A stretch of 64,000 nt of DNA, from assembly GCF_947503875.1 (NCBI RefSeq), contig NZ_CANNFH010000005.1, forward strand, positions 124,001 to 188,000, in the 5' to 3' direction. The notes beneath the pieces were generated by a model. It was given only the letters and a program-made list of their open reading frames with translations, was not told the origin of the DNA and did no database searches. This DNA comes from an uncultured Polaribacter sp. GTDB taxonomy: Bacteria > Bacteroidota > Bacteroidia > Flavobacteriales > Flavobacteriaceae. Shown here piece by piece: positions 44,346 to 53,612 of this stretch (positions are counted from its first letter, which is position 1; every line of letters begins with the position of its first letter). Position numbers and translations under genes: made by a program.

Positions 44346-45602
44346 ATGGAAAATATAGCGTTAATTGATTCGTTTTCAGAATTTAAAGATAATAAAAGTA
44401 TAGACAGAGTAACTCTAATGTCTATTTTAGAAGAAGTTTTTAGAGCTGCCTTAAAACGTAAATTTGGTTCAGATGATAATTTTGATATTATTATTAACCC
44501 AGATAAAGGAGATTTAGAAATTTGGAGAAATAGAGTAGTAGTTGCAGATGGTTTTTCTGAAGATGATAATGAAGAAATTGAATTAGCAGAGGCAAGGTTA
44601 ATAGAGCCAGATTTTGAAATTGGCGAAGACGTTTCTGAAGAAGTAAAGCTAATCGACCTTGGAAGAAGAGCTATTTTAGCATTAAGACAAAACTTAATTT
44701 CTAAAATATACGAACACGACAGCACTAATATCTTTAAACAATTTAAAGAATTAGAAGGTGATTTATACAGTGCAGAAGTGCACCACATTCGTCACAACGC
44801 AATTATTTTGTTAGATGATGAAGGAAATGAAATTGTTTTACCGAAAAGTGAGCAAATTCGTTCAGACTTTTTTAGAAAAGGAGATAATGTAAGAGGAGTT
44901 ATTAAAACAGTAGAATTAAGAGGTAATAAACCTGCAATTGTATTGTCTAGAACTTCGCCAGCATTTTTAACCAAATTGTTTGAGCAAGAAATTCCTGAAG
45001 TATTTGACGGATTAATTACTGTAGAAGGTGTTGCAAGAATACCTGGCGAAAAAGCCAAAGTTGCTGTAGATTCTTATGATGATAGGATAGATCCTGTAGG
45101 AGCTTGTGTAGGTGTTAAAGGATCCAGAATTCATGGTATTGTGCGTGAACTAGGTAATGAAAACATAGATGTAATTAATTATACTAAAAATGAGCAATTG
45201 TTTATTTCAAGAGCCTTAAGTCCTGCAAAAGTGACTTCAATGGAAATTGAAATGTATGAAGAAGAAAAAAATGGTAAAAAAGGACGTGTTAGCGTTTTAT
45301 TAAAGCCAGAAGAAGTTTCTAAAGCAATTGGTAGAGGTGGTGTTAATATTCGTTTAGCAAGTGAATTAACTGGTTACGAAATTGATGTTAAGAGAGAAGG
45401 TTTAGAAGAAGAAGATGTAGAATTAACAGAGTTTATAGACGAGATTGAAGACTGGGTAATTACAGAATTCAAAAAGATTGGTTTAGATACTGCAAGAAGT
45501 GTTTTAGATACAAGTGTAGAAGAGTTGGTAAAAAGAACCGATTTAGAAGAAGAAACTATTTTAGACGTTCAAAGAATTTTAAAAGAAGAATTTGAAGACT
45601 AG
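44346..45602 (+). CDS. nusA: Transcription elongation/termination factor NusA
   Basis: RNA polymerase-binding factor of 418 residues. The N-terminal domain (1-about 130) begins ALIDSFSEFKDNKSIDRVTL; the S1 domain (about 135-200) includes GDLYSAEVHHIRHNAIILL; two KH domains follow with GACVGVKGSRIHGIVRELG and KAIGRGGVNIRLASELTGYEI (GxxG loops). It lacks the long acidic repeats of E. coli NusA but ends with a short acidic helical segment. Second gene of the operon; the leader hairpin upstream may be its own regulatory target. Confidence 0.96.
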   Translation: MENIALIDSFSEFKDNKSIDRVTLMSILEEVFRAALKRKFGSDDNFDIIINPDKGDLEIWRNRVVVADGFSEDDNEEIELAEARLIEPDFEIGEDVSEEVKLIDLGRRAILALRQNLISKIYEHDSTNIFKQFKELEGDLYSAEVHHIRHNAIILLDDEGNEIVLPKSEQIRSDFFRKGDNVRGVIKTVELRGNKPAIVLSRTSPAFLTKLFEQEIPEVFDGLITVEGVARIPGEKAKVAVDSYDDRIDPVGACVGVKGSRIHGIVRELGNENIDVINYTKNEQLFISRALSPAKVTSMEIEMYEEEKNGKKGRVSVLLKPEEVSKAIGRGGVNIRLASELTGYEIDVKREGLEEEDVELTEFIDEIEDWVITEFKKIGLDTARSVLDTSVEELVKRTDLEEETILDVQRILKEEFED

Positions 45603-45675
45603 ATAATTAGTTTAAAAGTATAGAGTAAACGTAAAAAGTGATATTTTTACAAAATTAAAGGCTAAAAAATAATAT

Positions 45676-48510
45676 ATGTCTGAAGGCAAAACAATGAGGC
45701 TTAACAAGGTTTTAAGAGAATTAAACATTTCTCTTGATAGAGCAGTAGAATATTTAGCAGATAAAGGGCATGAGATAGAATCTAGACCTACTACTAAAAT
45801 TTCTGGTGGCGTTTATCAAGTGCTTCTTGATGGTTTCCAAACAGATGCAAGCAAAAAAGCGGCATCCAAGGAAGTTGGTGAAGAAAAGCGTAAAGAGAAA
45901 GAAGCAATTCGTTTAGAACTAGAAGCTAAGCAAGAGAGAAAAAAAGCAGAAGACGCTAAAAAAGAAGAAGTTCTTAAAGCAAAAGCCGAAAAATTAGAGT
46001 TTAAAACTGTAGGTAAAATAGATATAGATAAAGTTGGTAAACCTGATCCTAAGAAGGAAGTAGAAAAGCCTGCTGTTCCTGTTAAAGAAGCAAAGGAGCC
46101 TGTTGTTGAAAAACCAGAAGTGAAAGAGGTAGAGGTTGTTAAGGCGAAAGCTCCAAAACTAGATGGTTTAGTTATAAAATCTAAGTTAGAACCTAAGAAG
46201 AAAGAAACGCCTAAAGAAACTTCAAAAGAAGTTAAAAAAGAGGTTGTTGAGGTTGTAAAAGAACAAGTTGCAAAGCCAGTAGAAGAACCTGTAGCAAAAA
46301 AAGAAGAAGTAACTGCAGAAAATGCAGAAGCTATAAAAACACAATATAAAAAGTTAGATGGCCCTAATTTTACAGGTAAAAAAATTGACTTAAAGCAATT
46401 TGAAAAGCCGAAGAAGAAAAAGCCAGAGGTTAAGAAAGAAGGGAATTCAGACCCTAGAAAAAAGCGTAAACGTATTGTAAATAAAGCTAGTGGTCCAGGT
46501 AGTAGAACTGCTGGTAAAGGTTCAGGTAGCAGAGGTCCTGGTAATAATAGAGGTGGTTTTAAAGGTAGAGGAAACCAAAGACCTGCTAATGTTAAAAAAG
46601 AAGAGCCTACAGAAGCAGATATCCAAAAACAAGTAAGAGAAACCTTAGAAAAATTACAGGGGAAATCTTCTAAAGGGAAAGGTGCTAAATATAGAAGAAA
46701 CAAAAGAGACGCTCGTAGAGAACAATCGGAAGCTGAACAAGAAGCACAAGCATTAGACAACAAAATCTTAAAAGTAACCGAGTTTGTTACAGTAAGTGAA
46801 GTTGCTACAATGATGGAGGTTCCTGTAACCAACATTATTTCTGCTTGTATGTCTTTAGGTATGATGGTAACTATGAATCAGCGTTTAGATGCAGAAACAT
46901 TAGTTATTGTTGCAGAAGAATTTGACCACAAAGTAGAATTTATTGGTGCAGAAGTAGAAGAATCTATAGAAGAAGTAATAGATAAGCCAGAAGATTTAGT
47001 AACACGTGCGCCTATTATTACAGTAATGGGTCACGTAGATCATGGTAAAACTTCATTATTAGATTATATTAGAAAGGCCAATGTAATAGAAGGTGAAAGT
47101 GGAGGAATTACGCAACATATTGGAGCGTATTCTGTAAACGTGGGAGATCAAAAAATTGCATTTTTAGATACTCCAGGTCACGAAGCCTTTACAGCAATGC
47201 GTGCGCGTGGAGCACAAGTAACAGATTTAGTTATTATTGTAGTGGCAGCAGATGATGATGTGATGCCACAAACAAAGGAGGCTATTTCTCACGCTCAGGC
47301 AGCAGGAGTACCAATTATATTTGCAATAAATAAGATTGATAAGCCAAACGCAAACCCAGATAATGTGAAAACACAATTATCTTCTATGAATTTATTGATA
47401 GAAGAATGGGGTGGAAACATTCAATCTCAAGATATTTCAGCAAAAACGGGTCAAGGAATTGATGAGTTATTAGAGAAAGTATTGTTAGAGGCAGAGGTTT
47501 TAGAGTTAAAAGCAAATCCAGAGAAAAACGCAGTTGGTGCTGTAGTAGAAGCATTGTTAGATAAAGGTAGAGGTTACGTAACCACTATTTTAGTACAAGC
47601 AGGTACCTTAAAAATTGGAGATTATATCTTAGCAGGTAAACATAGTGGTAAAGTAAAGGCTATGTTTGATGATAAAGGTAATAATTTAGAAATTGCAGGT
47701 CCATCAACACCAGTGTCTATATTAGGTTTAGATGGTGCACCACAAGCAGGAGATAAGTTTAATGTATTTGAAGACGAAAGAGAAGCAAAACAAATTGCTT
47801 CTAAACGTTCTCAATTACAGCGTGAACAATCTGTAAGAACTCAGAAAACATTAACGTTAGATGAAATTGGTCGTAGAATTGCATTAGGAGACTTTAAAGA
47901 ATTAAATATTATCTTAAAAGGTGATGTTGATGGTTCTGTTGAAGCTTTAACTGATTCTTTCCAAAAGTTATCTACAGAAGAAATACAAGTAAATATTTTA
48001 CACAAAGGTGTAGGTGCAATTACAGAGAGTGATGTATTATTAGCAACAGCTTCAGATGCTATTATTGTTGGGTTTAATGTGCGTCCGCAAGGAAATGCAA
48101 GGGCAGTAGCAGATAGAGAAGAAGTAGATATTAGAACATATTCTATAATTTATGCAGCAATTAACGATCTTAAAGATGCTATGGAAGGTATGTTATCTCC
48201 AGAGATGAAAGAGGAAGTTACAGGAACTGTAGAAATTAGAGAAATTTTCAAAATATCTAAGGTAGGTAATATTGCAGGGTGTATGGTAATGTCTGGTAAA
48301 ATCTTTAGAGATTCTCAAATTAGAATTATTAGAGATGGTATTGTAGTGCATGACGGAACTTTACAAGCTTTAAAACGTTTTAAAGACGATGTTAAAGAAG
48401 TTGCAAAAGGATATGATTGTGGGGTTCAAATTAAGAACTACAATGATATTTTAGAGGGCGATGTAATTGAAGCTTACAAAGAAGTTGCAGTAAAAAAGAA
48501 ACTAAAATAA
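45676..48510 (+). CDS. infB: Translation initiation factor IF-2
   Basis: GTPase of 944 residues. Residues about 50-360 form a long, low-complexity, Lys/Glu/Val/Pro-rich linker with a [19 protein letters not shown] glycine-arginine patch, usual in Bacteroidota IF-2. The G domain starts near residue 445 with [18 protein letters not shown] (G1), GITQHIGAY (G2), [10 protein letters not shown] (G3), AINKIDKP (G4) and SAKTGQGID (G5), followed by domains II, III and the fMet-tRNA-binding IV. Third gene of rimP-nusA-infB, ended by a clear terminator. Confidence 0.97.
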   Translation: MSEGKTMRLNKVLRELNISLDRAVEYLADKGHEIESRPTTKISGGVYQVLLDGFQTDASKKAASKEVGEEKRKEKEAIRLELEAKQERKKAEDAKKEEVLKAKAEKLEFKTVGKIDIDKVGKPDPKKEVEKPAVPVKEAKEPVVEKPEVKEVEVVKAKAPKLDGLVIKSKLEPKKKETPKETSKEVKKEVVEVVKEQVAKPVEEPVAKKEEVTAENAEAIKTQYKKLDGPNFTGKKIDLKQFEKPKKKKPEVKKEGNSDPRKKRKRIVNKASGPGSRTAGKGSGSRGPGNNRGGFKGRGNQRPANVKKEEPTEADIQKQVRETLEKLQGKSSKGKGAKYRRNKRDARREQSEAEQEAQALDNKILKVTEFVTVSEVATMMEVPVTNIISACMSLGMMVTMNQRLDAETLVIVAEEFDHKVEFIGAEVEESIEEVIDKPEDLVTRAPIITVMGHVDHGKTSLLDYIRKANVIEGESGGITQHIGAYSVNVGDQKIAFLDTPGHEAFTAMRARGAQVTDLVIIVVAADDDVMPQTKEAISHAQAAGVPIIFAINKIDKPNANPDNVKTQLSSMNLLIEEWGGNIQSQDISAKTGQGIDELLEKVLLEAEVLELKANPEKNAVGAVVEALLDKGRGYVTTILVQAGTLKIGDYILAGKHSGKVKAMFDDKGNNLEIAGPSTPVSILGLDGAPQAGDKFNVFEDEREAKQIASKRSQLQREQSVRTQKTLTLDEIGRRIALGDFKELNIILKGDVDGSVEALTDSFQKLSTEEIQVNILHKGVGAITESDVLLATASDAIIVGFNVRPQGNARAVADREEVDIRTYSIIYAAINDLKDAMEGMLSPEMKEEVTGTVEIREIFKISKVGNIAGCMVMSGKIFRDSQIRIIRDGIVVHDGTLQALKRFKDDVKEVAKGYDCGVQIKNYNDILEGDVIEAYKEVAVKKKLK

Positions 48511-48531
48511 AAAGTTGATCACCAAATAAAT

Positions 48532-48567
48532 AAAAAACCGAAATTCATTTAAATTTCGGTTTTTTTT
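48532..48567 (+). terminator. Intrinsic terminator after infB
   Basis: AAAACCGAAATT, loop CATTTA, AATTTCGGTTTT followed by a T-run. Located 22 bp past the infB stop. On the minus strand it also has a T-run and can serve the convergent SPOR-domain gene. Confidence 0.9.
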
Positions 48568-48598
48568 ATGTCTAATTTGTTTTTAGCCTAGTAAAAAG

Positions 48599-48964
48599 TT
48601 AGAAAGTTTTATTTCCCTTTGGTACAACTATAATACCCGAAAACTCTTTTTTAAATAATAACATTGCTCTATCTGCTTCTAGTCTAGATTTGTAATTTCC
48701 TACTTGTACCTTCCAGTCTGGTTCGTTGTAAACAAGCTTTGTTTTTACATTTGGATATAGCATTTGAAATTTAGCGCGTTTACTTTTTGCTGTCCGCTCA
48801 TAACCGTTGTAAATTTGTACTGTAAATCCAAAATTATCAGCCTTGTTATAGGCTTTTTTTTTCTTTAGTAAATGAATTACATTATCACTAATTTTGGTTT
48901 TGTTTTGAGCATTTGTTATGGTTATAGCACCCAGGAAAGCCCCAATAAATAAGATATTTTTCAT
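48599..48964 (-). CDS. Small exported SPOR-domain protein
   Basis: Protein of 121 residues from ATG at 48964. The start MKNILFIGAFLGAITITNAQ is a signal peptide ending at Ala-Gln; earlier in-frame starts (48973, 49012) would put charged residues before it. The mature part carries a SPOR-type domain: FGFTVQIYNGYERTAKSKRA, MLYPNVKTKLVYNEPDWKVQVGNY, KSRLEADRAMLLFKKEFSG. SPOR domains bind denuded peptidoglycan. It stands divergent from the ACIII operon. Role in envelope or division is inferred from the domain alone. Confidence 0.8.
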   Translation of the reverse strand: MKNILFIGAFLGAITITNAQNKTKISDNVIHLLKKKKAYNKADNFGFTVQIYNGYERTAKSKRAKFQMLYPNVKTKLVYNEPDWKVQVGNYKSRLEADRAMLLFKKEFSGIIVVPKGNKTF

Positions 48965-49063
48965 TTTTATCATATCGTACAAAAATAGATACTTAGTTGT
49001 TAATATAGTCATAAAATCCGTTATTTAGAATTATTATAAATTATTATTTAACTCGATATTCTC

Positions 49064-49095
49064 TTTCCTAAATTTAGCAATATGTAGTACTTTTG
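49064..49095 (+). promoter_or_regulatory. Promoter of the ACIII-cox operon
   Basis: TTTC (49064-49067, one mismatch to TTTG), 20 bp, TACTTTTG (49088-49095), a full TAnnTTTG match, 62 bp before the actA start. Confidence 0.65.
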
Positions 49096-49157
49096 TGTAA
49101 CTGTTTAAAATAAGAATTTAGACCAATTTATAAGATATTAAATTATAGTTTGTAAAT

Positions 49158-50459
49158 ATGAAAAGCGTAGGATTGTATAATAGATTGTTTTCAGTATTTC
49201 ATAAAAGTTTTACATTACTTTTAGTTTTGGCATTTAGCATTTCTACTTATGCGCAAGATGTAGATGAAGCTCGTCAAAAAGCGGGAAAAAAATTATTTAA
49301 GTCGCAATGTGCTTCTTGTCACAAATTAGATAAGAAGTTAGTAGGACCAGCTTTAGGTGGTGTTGAAGAGCGTAGAGAAAATGCTTGGTTAAAAGCTTGG
49401 ATTAAGAATAATGCAGAATTTCAAAAAGTAAATACAGAGGCAGCAGAAGCGGCTTTGTATGCAACTAGTGCAATGAATGCCTTTCCTCAGTTAAGTGATG
49501 CTGAGATTGATGATATTTTGTATTACACAACTGTAGGTGAAATTAAGAAAGCTGCTGTTGTCGGTGAAGTTGCTGTAGGAGGTCAAGTGTTACAGAAATC
49601 AGGCGCGCCTGAATGGTTAATATATTTATTGGCTGCAGCAATTGTAGTTGCGTTTTTAATGATTGCTAGTTTGTTGAAACAGGTAAGCGAATTAAAAGGT
49701 GGGGCAAAGCCAGGTGTTGAATCTAACTTGAAAAGAGATTTACAAGAACTATGGGTAGGTGCTAAAAATAATACTTTCTTAAAAGTTTTATCTACAATCT
49801 TTTTATTGTTGATTGGTGCTTATATTACCTTTGGAACGTTATTTAAAGTTGGTGTGGATCAGGGTTATCAGCCAATACAACCTATTGCTTTTTCTCATAA
49901 AATTCATGCTGGTGAAAATAAAGTAGATTGTCAATACTGTCACTCTTCAGCAAAACACAGTAAGCATTCAGGAATACCATCATTAAATGTTTGTATGAAC
50001 TGTCATAAAGCAATTGCAGAGGTTGCAGAGACTACAGAAATCCAATGGAATGGACAGACTTATGGAAAAGCGCAATTAGATTTAGAAATAGATAAATTGT
50101 ATGAGGCTGTAGGTTGGGATAAAGATGAATTGGTTTATACTGGAGAAGAAAAGCCAGTAAAATGGATTCGTTTACATAATTTACCAGATTTCGCGTACTA
50201 CAATCACGCACAACACGTAACAGTTGCTGGTATTGCTTGTCAGAAATGTCACGGTCCTGTAGAGGAAATGGATGAAATGTATCAATATTCTCCATTAACA
50301 ATGGGTTGGTGTATTAATTGTCACAGAGAAACAAATGTAGATCTAAAGAGTAATGAGTACTATGAAAAAATTCATGATCAATTAGCTGAAAAATACGGAG
50401 TAGAGAAAGTTACTATTTCGCAGTTAGGTGGTTTAGAATGTGGTAAGTGTCATTATTAA
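49158..50459 (+). CDS. actA: Alternative complex III multihaem cytochrome c subunit ActA
   Basis: A 433-residue exported cytochrome with signal peptide (to about residue 33). Six CxxCH haem sites are visible: CASCH (51-55) in an N-terminal mono-haem domain, then after a membrane segment (about 155-175) and a second (about 210-230) the pentahaem ActA part with CQYCH, CMNCH, CQKCH, CINCH and CGKCH. In ACIII this subunit takes electrons on toward the oxidase. The fused N-terminal mono-haem domain is typical of Bacteroidota. First gene of the operon. Confidence 0.92.
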   Translation: MKSVGLYNRLFSVFHKSFTLLLVLAFSISTYAQDVDEARQKAGKKLFKSQCASCHKLDKKLVGPALGGVEERRENAWLKAWIKNNAEFQKVNTEAAEAALYATSAMNAFPQLSDAEIDDILYYTTVGEIKKAAVVGEVAVGGQVLQKSGAPEWLIYLLAAAIVVAFLMIASLLKQVSELKGGAKPGVESNLKRDLQELWVGAKNNTFLKVLSTIFLLLIGAYITFGTLFKVGVDQGYQPIQPIAFSHKIHAGENKVDCQYCHSSAKHSKHSGIPSLNVCMNCHKAIAEVAETTEIQWNGQTYGKAQLDLEIDKLYEAVGWDKDELVYTGEEKPVKWIRLHNLPDFAYYNHAQHVTVAGIACQKCHGPVEEMDEMYQYSPLTMGWCINCHRETNVDLKSNEYYEKIHDQLAEKYGVEKVTISQLGGLECGKCHY

Positions 50460-50531
50460 ATAAAGAAGAAAGATAGTTTAGTTTAGGCGCAGGCTTTAAA
50501 CAATTAACTAAAAACTAATAACTAAATATAA

Positions 50532-53500
50532 ATGGCTTCAAACAAAAAATACTGGAAAAGTGTTGAGGAACTGCAAGGTAGTTCTGTTGTTGAAACGTTG
50601 GCTAAAAATGAATTTGTAGAAAATATACCTACAGATGATTTTTTAGGTGATAAAGAGACGTTAGAGAATTCTTCTACATCGCGTAGAGATTTTTTAAAGT
50701 ACGTTGGTTTTACCACCGCAGCGGCTTCATTAGCAGCTTGTGAAGGACCAGTTGTAAAATCTATACCTTATGTAGTGCAACCAGATGATATTATTGCTGG
50801 TGTTGCTGATTGGTATGCGACTTCTATAGCAGATGGTTTCGATTATGCAAATGTATTAGTAAAAACGCGTGAAGGTCGTCCTATCCAAATCATGCCAAAC
50901 AAAGAGGCAGATGGTTCTACAAGTGCTAGAGTACAAGCTTCTGTTTTATCATTATATGACGAGACTTTGCGTTTAAAAGAGCCAACTAAGAATGGTTCAG
51001 CTATTTCTTGGGCAGAAGCAAATAAAGAGATTGCTGCAGAATTATTAAAATTAAAAGACGCAGATAAGTCAGTTGTTTTATTAACAGGAACACTTGCTAG
51101 CCCATCAACGTCAAAAATAATATCAGAATTCATTGCTGCAAACCCTAATGTAAGTCACGTAGTTTATGATGCTATTTCAGAATCTGGAGCTGCAGATGCT
51201 TTTAAAGCAATGTACGGCAAAAGAGCATTGCCTAATTATAAACTAGAAAATGCTAAAACAATAGTTTCTTTTGGCGCTGATTTTTTAGGAGATTTTCATG
51301 GAGGATTTGAGAAAGCATATATAGCTGGTAGAAAGCCAGAAACTGGAGCTATGTCTTATCATGTTCAGGTAGAGAGTAATATGTCTTTAACCGGTGCAAA
51401 TGCAGATAAGCGTATAGTGGCAAAACCTTCTGACGTTGTTTTCGCTCTGTTGAATTTGTATAAAGAAATTACAGGCAACGTTGTTGCATCAAAAGCAACG
51501 CCTGTAGATGCAGAAATTAAAAAATTAGCTAGGATTCTTAAAAGCGCAGGTAGTAAAGCAGTTGTAATGACTGGTGTTAATGATGTAAATGCACAATTAA
51601 TATCTTTAGCTATAAATCAAGCTTTAAATAGTGAGATTTTAGATACCACAAATACAATTAATATTCGCCAAGGTAATTTTGAAGAAGTTCAAAATGTAAT
51701 TTCAGATATGAAATCTGGAAAAGTTGGTGGTTTATTAACTTACAACATAGATCCTGCTTACACATTACCTAATGCTTCAGAATTTACAACAGCTTTAAGT
51801 AAAGTTTCATTAAAAGTAGGTTTATCTACAGAAAATAATGCAACTGTAGCCGCTATGGATTACGCATTACCAATTGCTCATTTTTTAGAATCTTGGGGAG
51901 ATACCAATTTTTCAGAGGGTAAATATGGTTTAATGCAACCAACTATTCAACCTTTATTCAATACGAAACAAGTACAAGACGTTTTATTAAATTGGTCTGG
52001 TAATACTATTTCTTATTATGATTATCTAAAGAATTATTGGTCTACAGAAATTTTAGATGGCGCTTCTTGGAACAAAGCATTACACAATGGTTACCATTCA
52101 GCTAATGTAACTTCTAGTGCTACCGATTTTGTCTCAGAGGTTGTTATTAGTGATGTTGCTAATCAATTAAAGAAAAGTAATTCTTCTTCAGGAATGGAGT
52201 TGAACTTATATATAATGACAGGTTTGGGAGATGGTAGACAAGCGAATAATCCTTGGTTACAAGAATTTCCAGATCCTATTACAAGAACTTCATGGGATAA
52301 TTACTTAACAATGTCTATGGCAGATGCCAAGGCGTTAGGTTTTTCTAATCCTGTTAAAGATAATGGCGCTATCAATGGAGATTACGCAAAAGTTTCAGTT
52401 AATGGGAATGATGTTGTAGTTCCAGTAATGATTCAACCAGGACAGGCCAAAGGTTCTGTTGGTTTATCATTAGGTTTCGGTAAAACATTTGGTTTAAAGG
52501 ACGAAATGAAAGTTGGTGTTAACGCGTATCCTTTTTATAAGGATGGTAATAACGTCCAATATAATGTGAGTATAGAAAAAGTATCGGGAGTGCATAAGTT
52601 TGCTTGTACACAAGTACAAAAAACAATTGCAGGTCGTCATGATATTTTAAAAGTAGCTTCTTTAAAAGAATTTAAAACTGTGGATCCTAAAGATCATAAG
52701 AAAGGATGGAACAAGCCTGCTTATGTATCTTATGATCACCAAGAAGTAGAGGCAAATACCATAGATTTATGGGATGAGCACAATAGAGATATTGGGCATC
52801 ATTTTAATCTTTCTATAGATCTAACATCTTGTACAGGTTGTGGCGCATGTGTAGTAGCATGTCATGCAGAAAATAATGTACCAGTTGTTGGTAAAAATGA
52901 AGTTAGAGTTGGTAGAGATATGCACTGGTTGCGTATAGATAGATACTACTCTTCTACAGTAGAAACAAGAGAAGATGCAAAGGAATTAGGCTTAAGTAGA
53001 GGAGATACTTACGAAGCATTAGAAACGGAGGCAGAAAATCCAGAAGTTACTTTTCAACCTATGATGTGTCAGCATTGTAACCATGCACCATGTGAAACTG
53101 TTTGTCCTGTAGCGGCAACAACTCATGGTCGTCAAGGTCAAAACCAAATGACATATAACAGATGTGTGGGTACAAGATATTGTGCAAACAACTGTCCTTA
53201 TAGAGTACGCAGATTTAACTGGTTTGAGTATGCGAACAACAATGAGTTCGATTTCAATATGAACAACGAATACGGTAAAATGGTGTTAAACCCAGACGTA
53301 GTTGTTCGTGGAAGAGGAGTTATGGAAAAATGTTCTATGTGTATTCAAATGACTCAAGCTACAATTCTTAAAGCTAAAAAAGAAGGAAGAAAAGTAAACA
53401 AAGATGAATTTTCAACAGCATGTTCATCTGCTTGTACTACTGGTTCTTTAGTTTTTGGTGATGTAAATAACAAAGAAGACAAGGTTGCTGCTTTAGCAGT

Positions 53501-53591
53501 AGACAAAAGAGCATACAATGTATTAGATTACCTTCAAACGAAGCCTAATGTAATATATCAAGTAAAAGTAAGAAACACAAACGAAGCGTAA
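50532..53591 (+). CDS. actB: Alternative complex III iron-sulfur subunit ActB
   Basis: A 1019-residue protein. Near residue 52 is a twin-arginine-like signal, TSRRDFLKYVGFTTAAASLA followed by CEG, so the protein is exported folded and may be lipid-anchored. The first two thirds resemble a molybdopterin oxidoreductase, a domain without cofactor in known ACIII. The C-terminal third is a four-cluster ferredoxin: CTGCGACVVACHAENNVP, CQHCNHAPCETVCP, CVGTRYCANNCPYR and CSMCIQ...CSSAC. It wires the quinol site to ActA. 72 bp after actA. Confidence 0.94.
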   Translation: MASNKKYWKSVEELQGSSVVETLAKNEFVENIPTDDFLGDKETLENSSTSRRDFLKYVGFTTAAASLAACEGPVVKSIPYVVQPDDIIAGVADWYATSIADGFDYANVLVKTREGRPIQIMPNKEADGSTSARVQASVLSLYDETLRLKEPTKNGSAISWAEANKEIAAELLKLKDADKSVVLLTGTLASPSTSKIISEFIAANPNVSHVVYDAISESGAADAFKAMYGKRALPNYKLENAKTIVSFGADFLGDFHGGFEKAYIAGRKPETGAMSYHVQVESNMSLTGANADKRIVAKPSDVVFALLNLYKEITGNVVASKATPVDAEIKKLARILKSAGSKAVVMTGVNDVNAQLISLAINQALNSEILDTTNTINIRQGNFEEVQNVISDMKSGKVGGLLTYNIDPAYTLPNASEFTTALSKVSLKVGLSTENNATVAAMDYALPIAHFLESWGDTNFSEGKYGLMQPTIQPLFNTKQVQDVLLNWSGNTISYYDYLKNYWSTEILDGASWNKALHNGYHSANVTSSATDFVSEVVISDVANQLKKSNSSSGMELNLYIMTGLGDGRQANNPWLQEFPDPITRTSWDNYLTMSMADAKALGFSNPVKDNGAINGDYAKVSVNGNDVVVPVMIQPGQAKGSVGLSLGFGKTFGLKDEMKVGVNAYPFYKDGNNVQYNVSIEKVSGVHKFACTQVQKTIAGRHDILKVASLKEFKTVDPKDHKKGWNKPAYVSYDHQEVEANTIDLWDEHNRDIGHHFNLSIDLTSCTGCGACVVACHAENNVPVVGKNEVRVGRDMHWLRIDRYYSSTVETREDAKELGLSRGDTYEALETEAENPEVTFQPMMCQHCNHAPCETVCPVAATTHGRQGQNQMTYNRCVGTRYCANNCPYRVRRFNWFEYANNNEFDFNMNNEYGKMVLNPDVVVRGRGVMEKCSMCIQMTQATILKAKKEGRKVNKDEFSTACSSACTTGSLVFGDVNNKEDKVAALAVDKRAYNVLDYLQTKPNVIYQVKVRNTNEA

Positions 53592-53612
53592 TTAAATTTA
53601 AGATATAAAAAT

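Noticed and set aside
44303..44788. 161-residue minus-strand frame over rimP/nusA
   Set aside because: Shadow of nusA, serine/leucine-rich with no recognisable domain.
45816..46835. 339-residue open frame on the minus strand
   Set aside because: It is the shadow of the Lys/Glu-rich linker of infB; composition is Ser/Phe/Leu low-complexity and the plus-strand gene is unmistakable.
48965..49012. Upstream start for the SPOR-domain protein
   Set aside because: It would bury the signal peptide behind 16 extra residues; ATG 48964 gives a normal exported protein.
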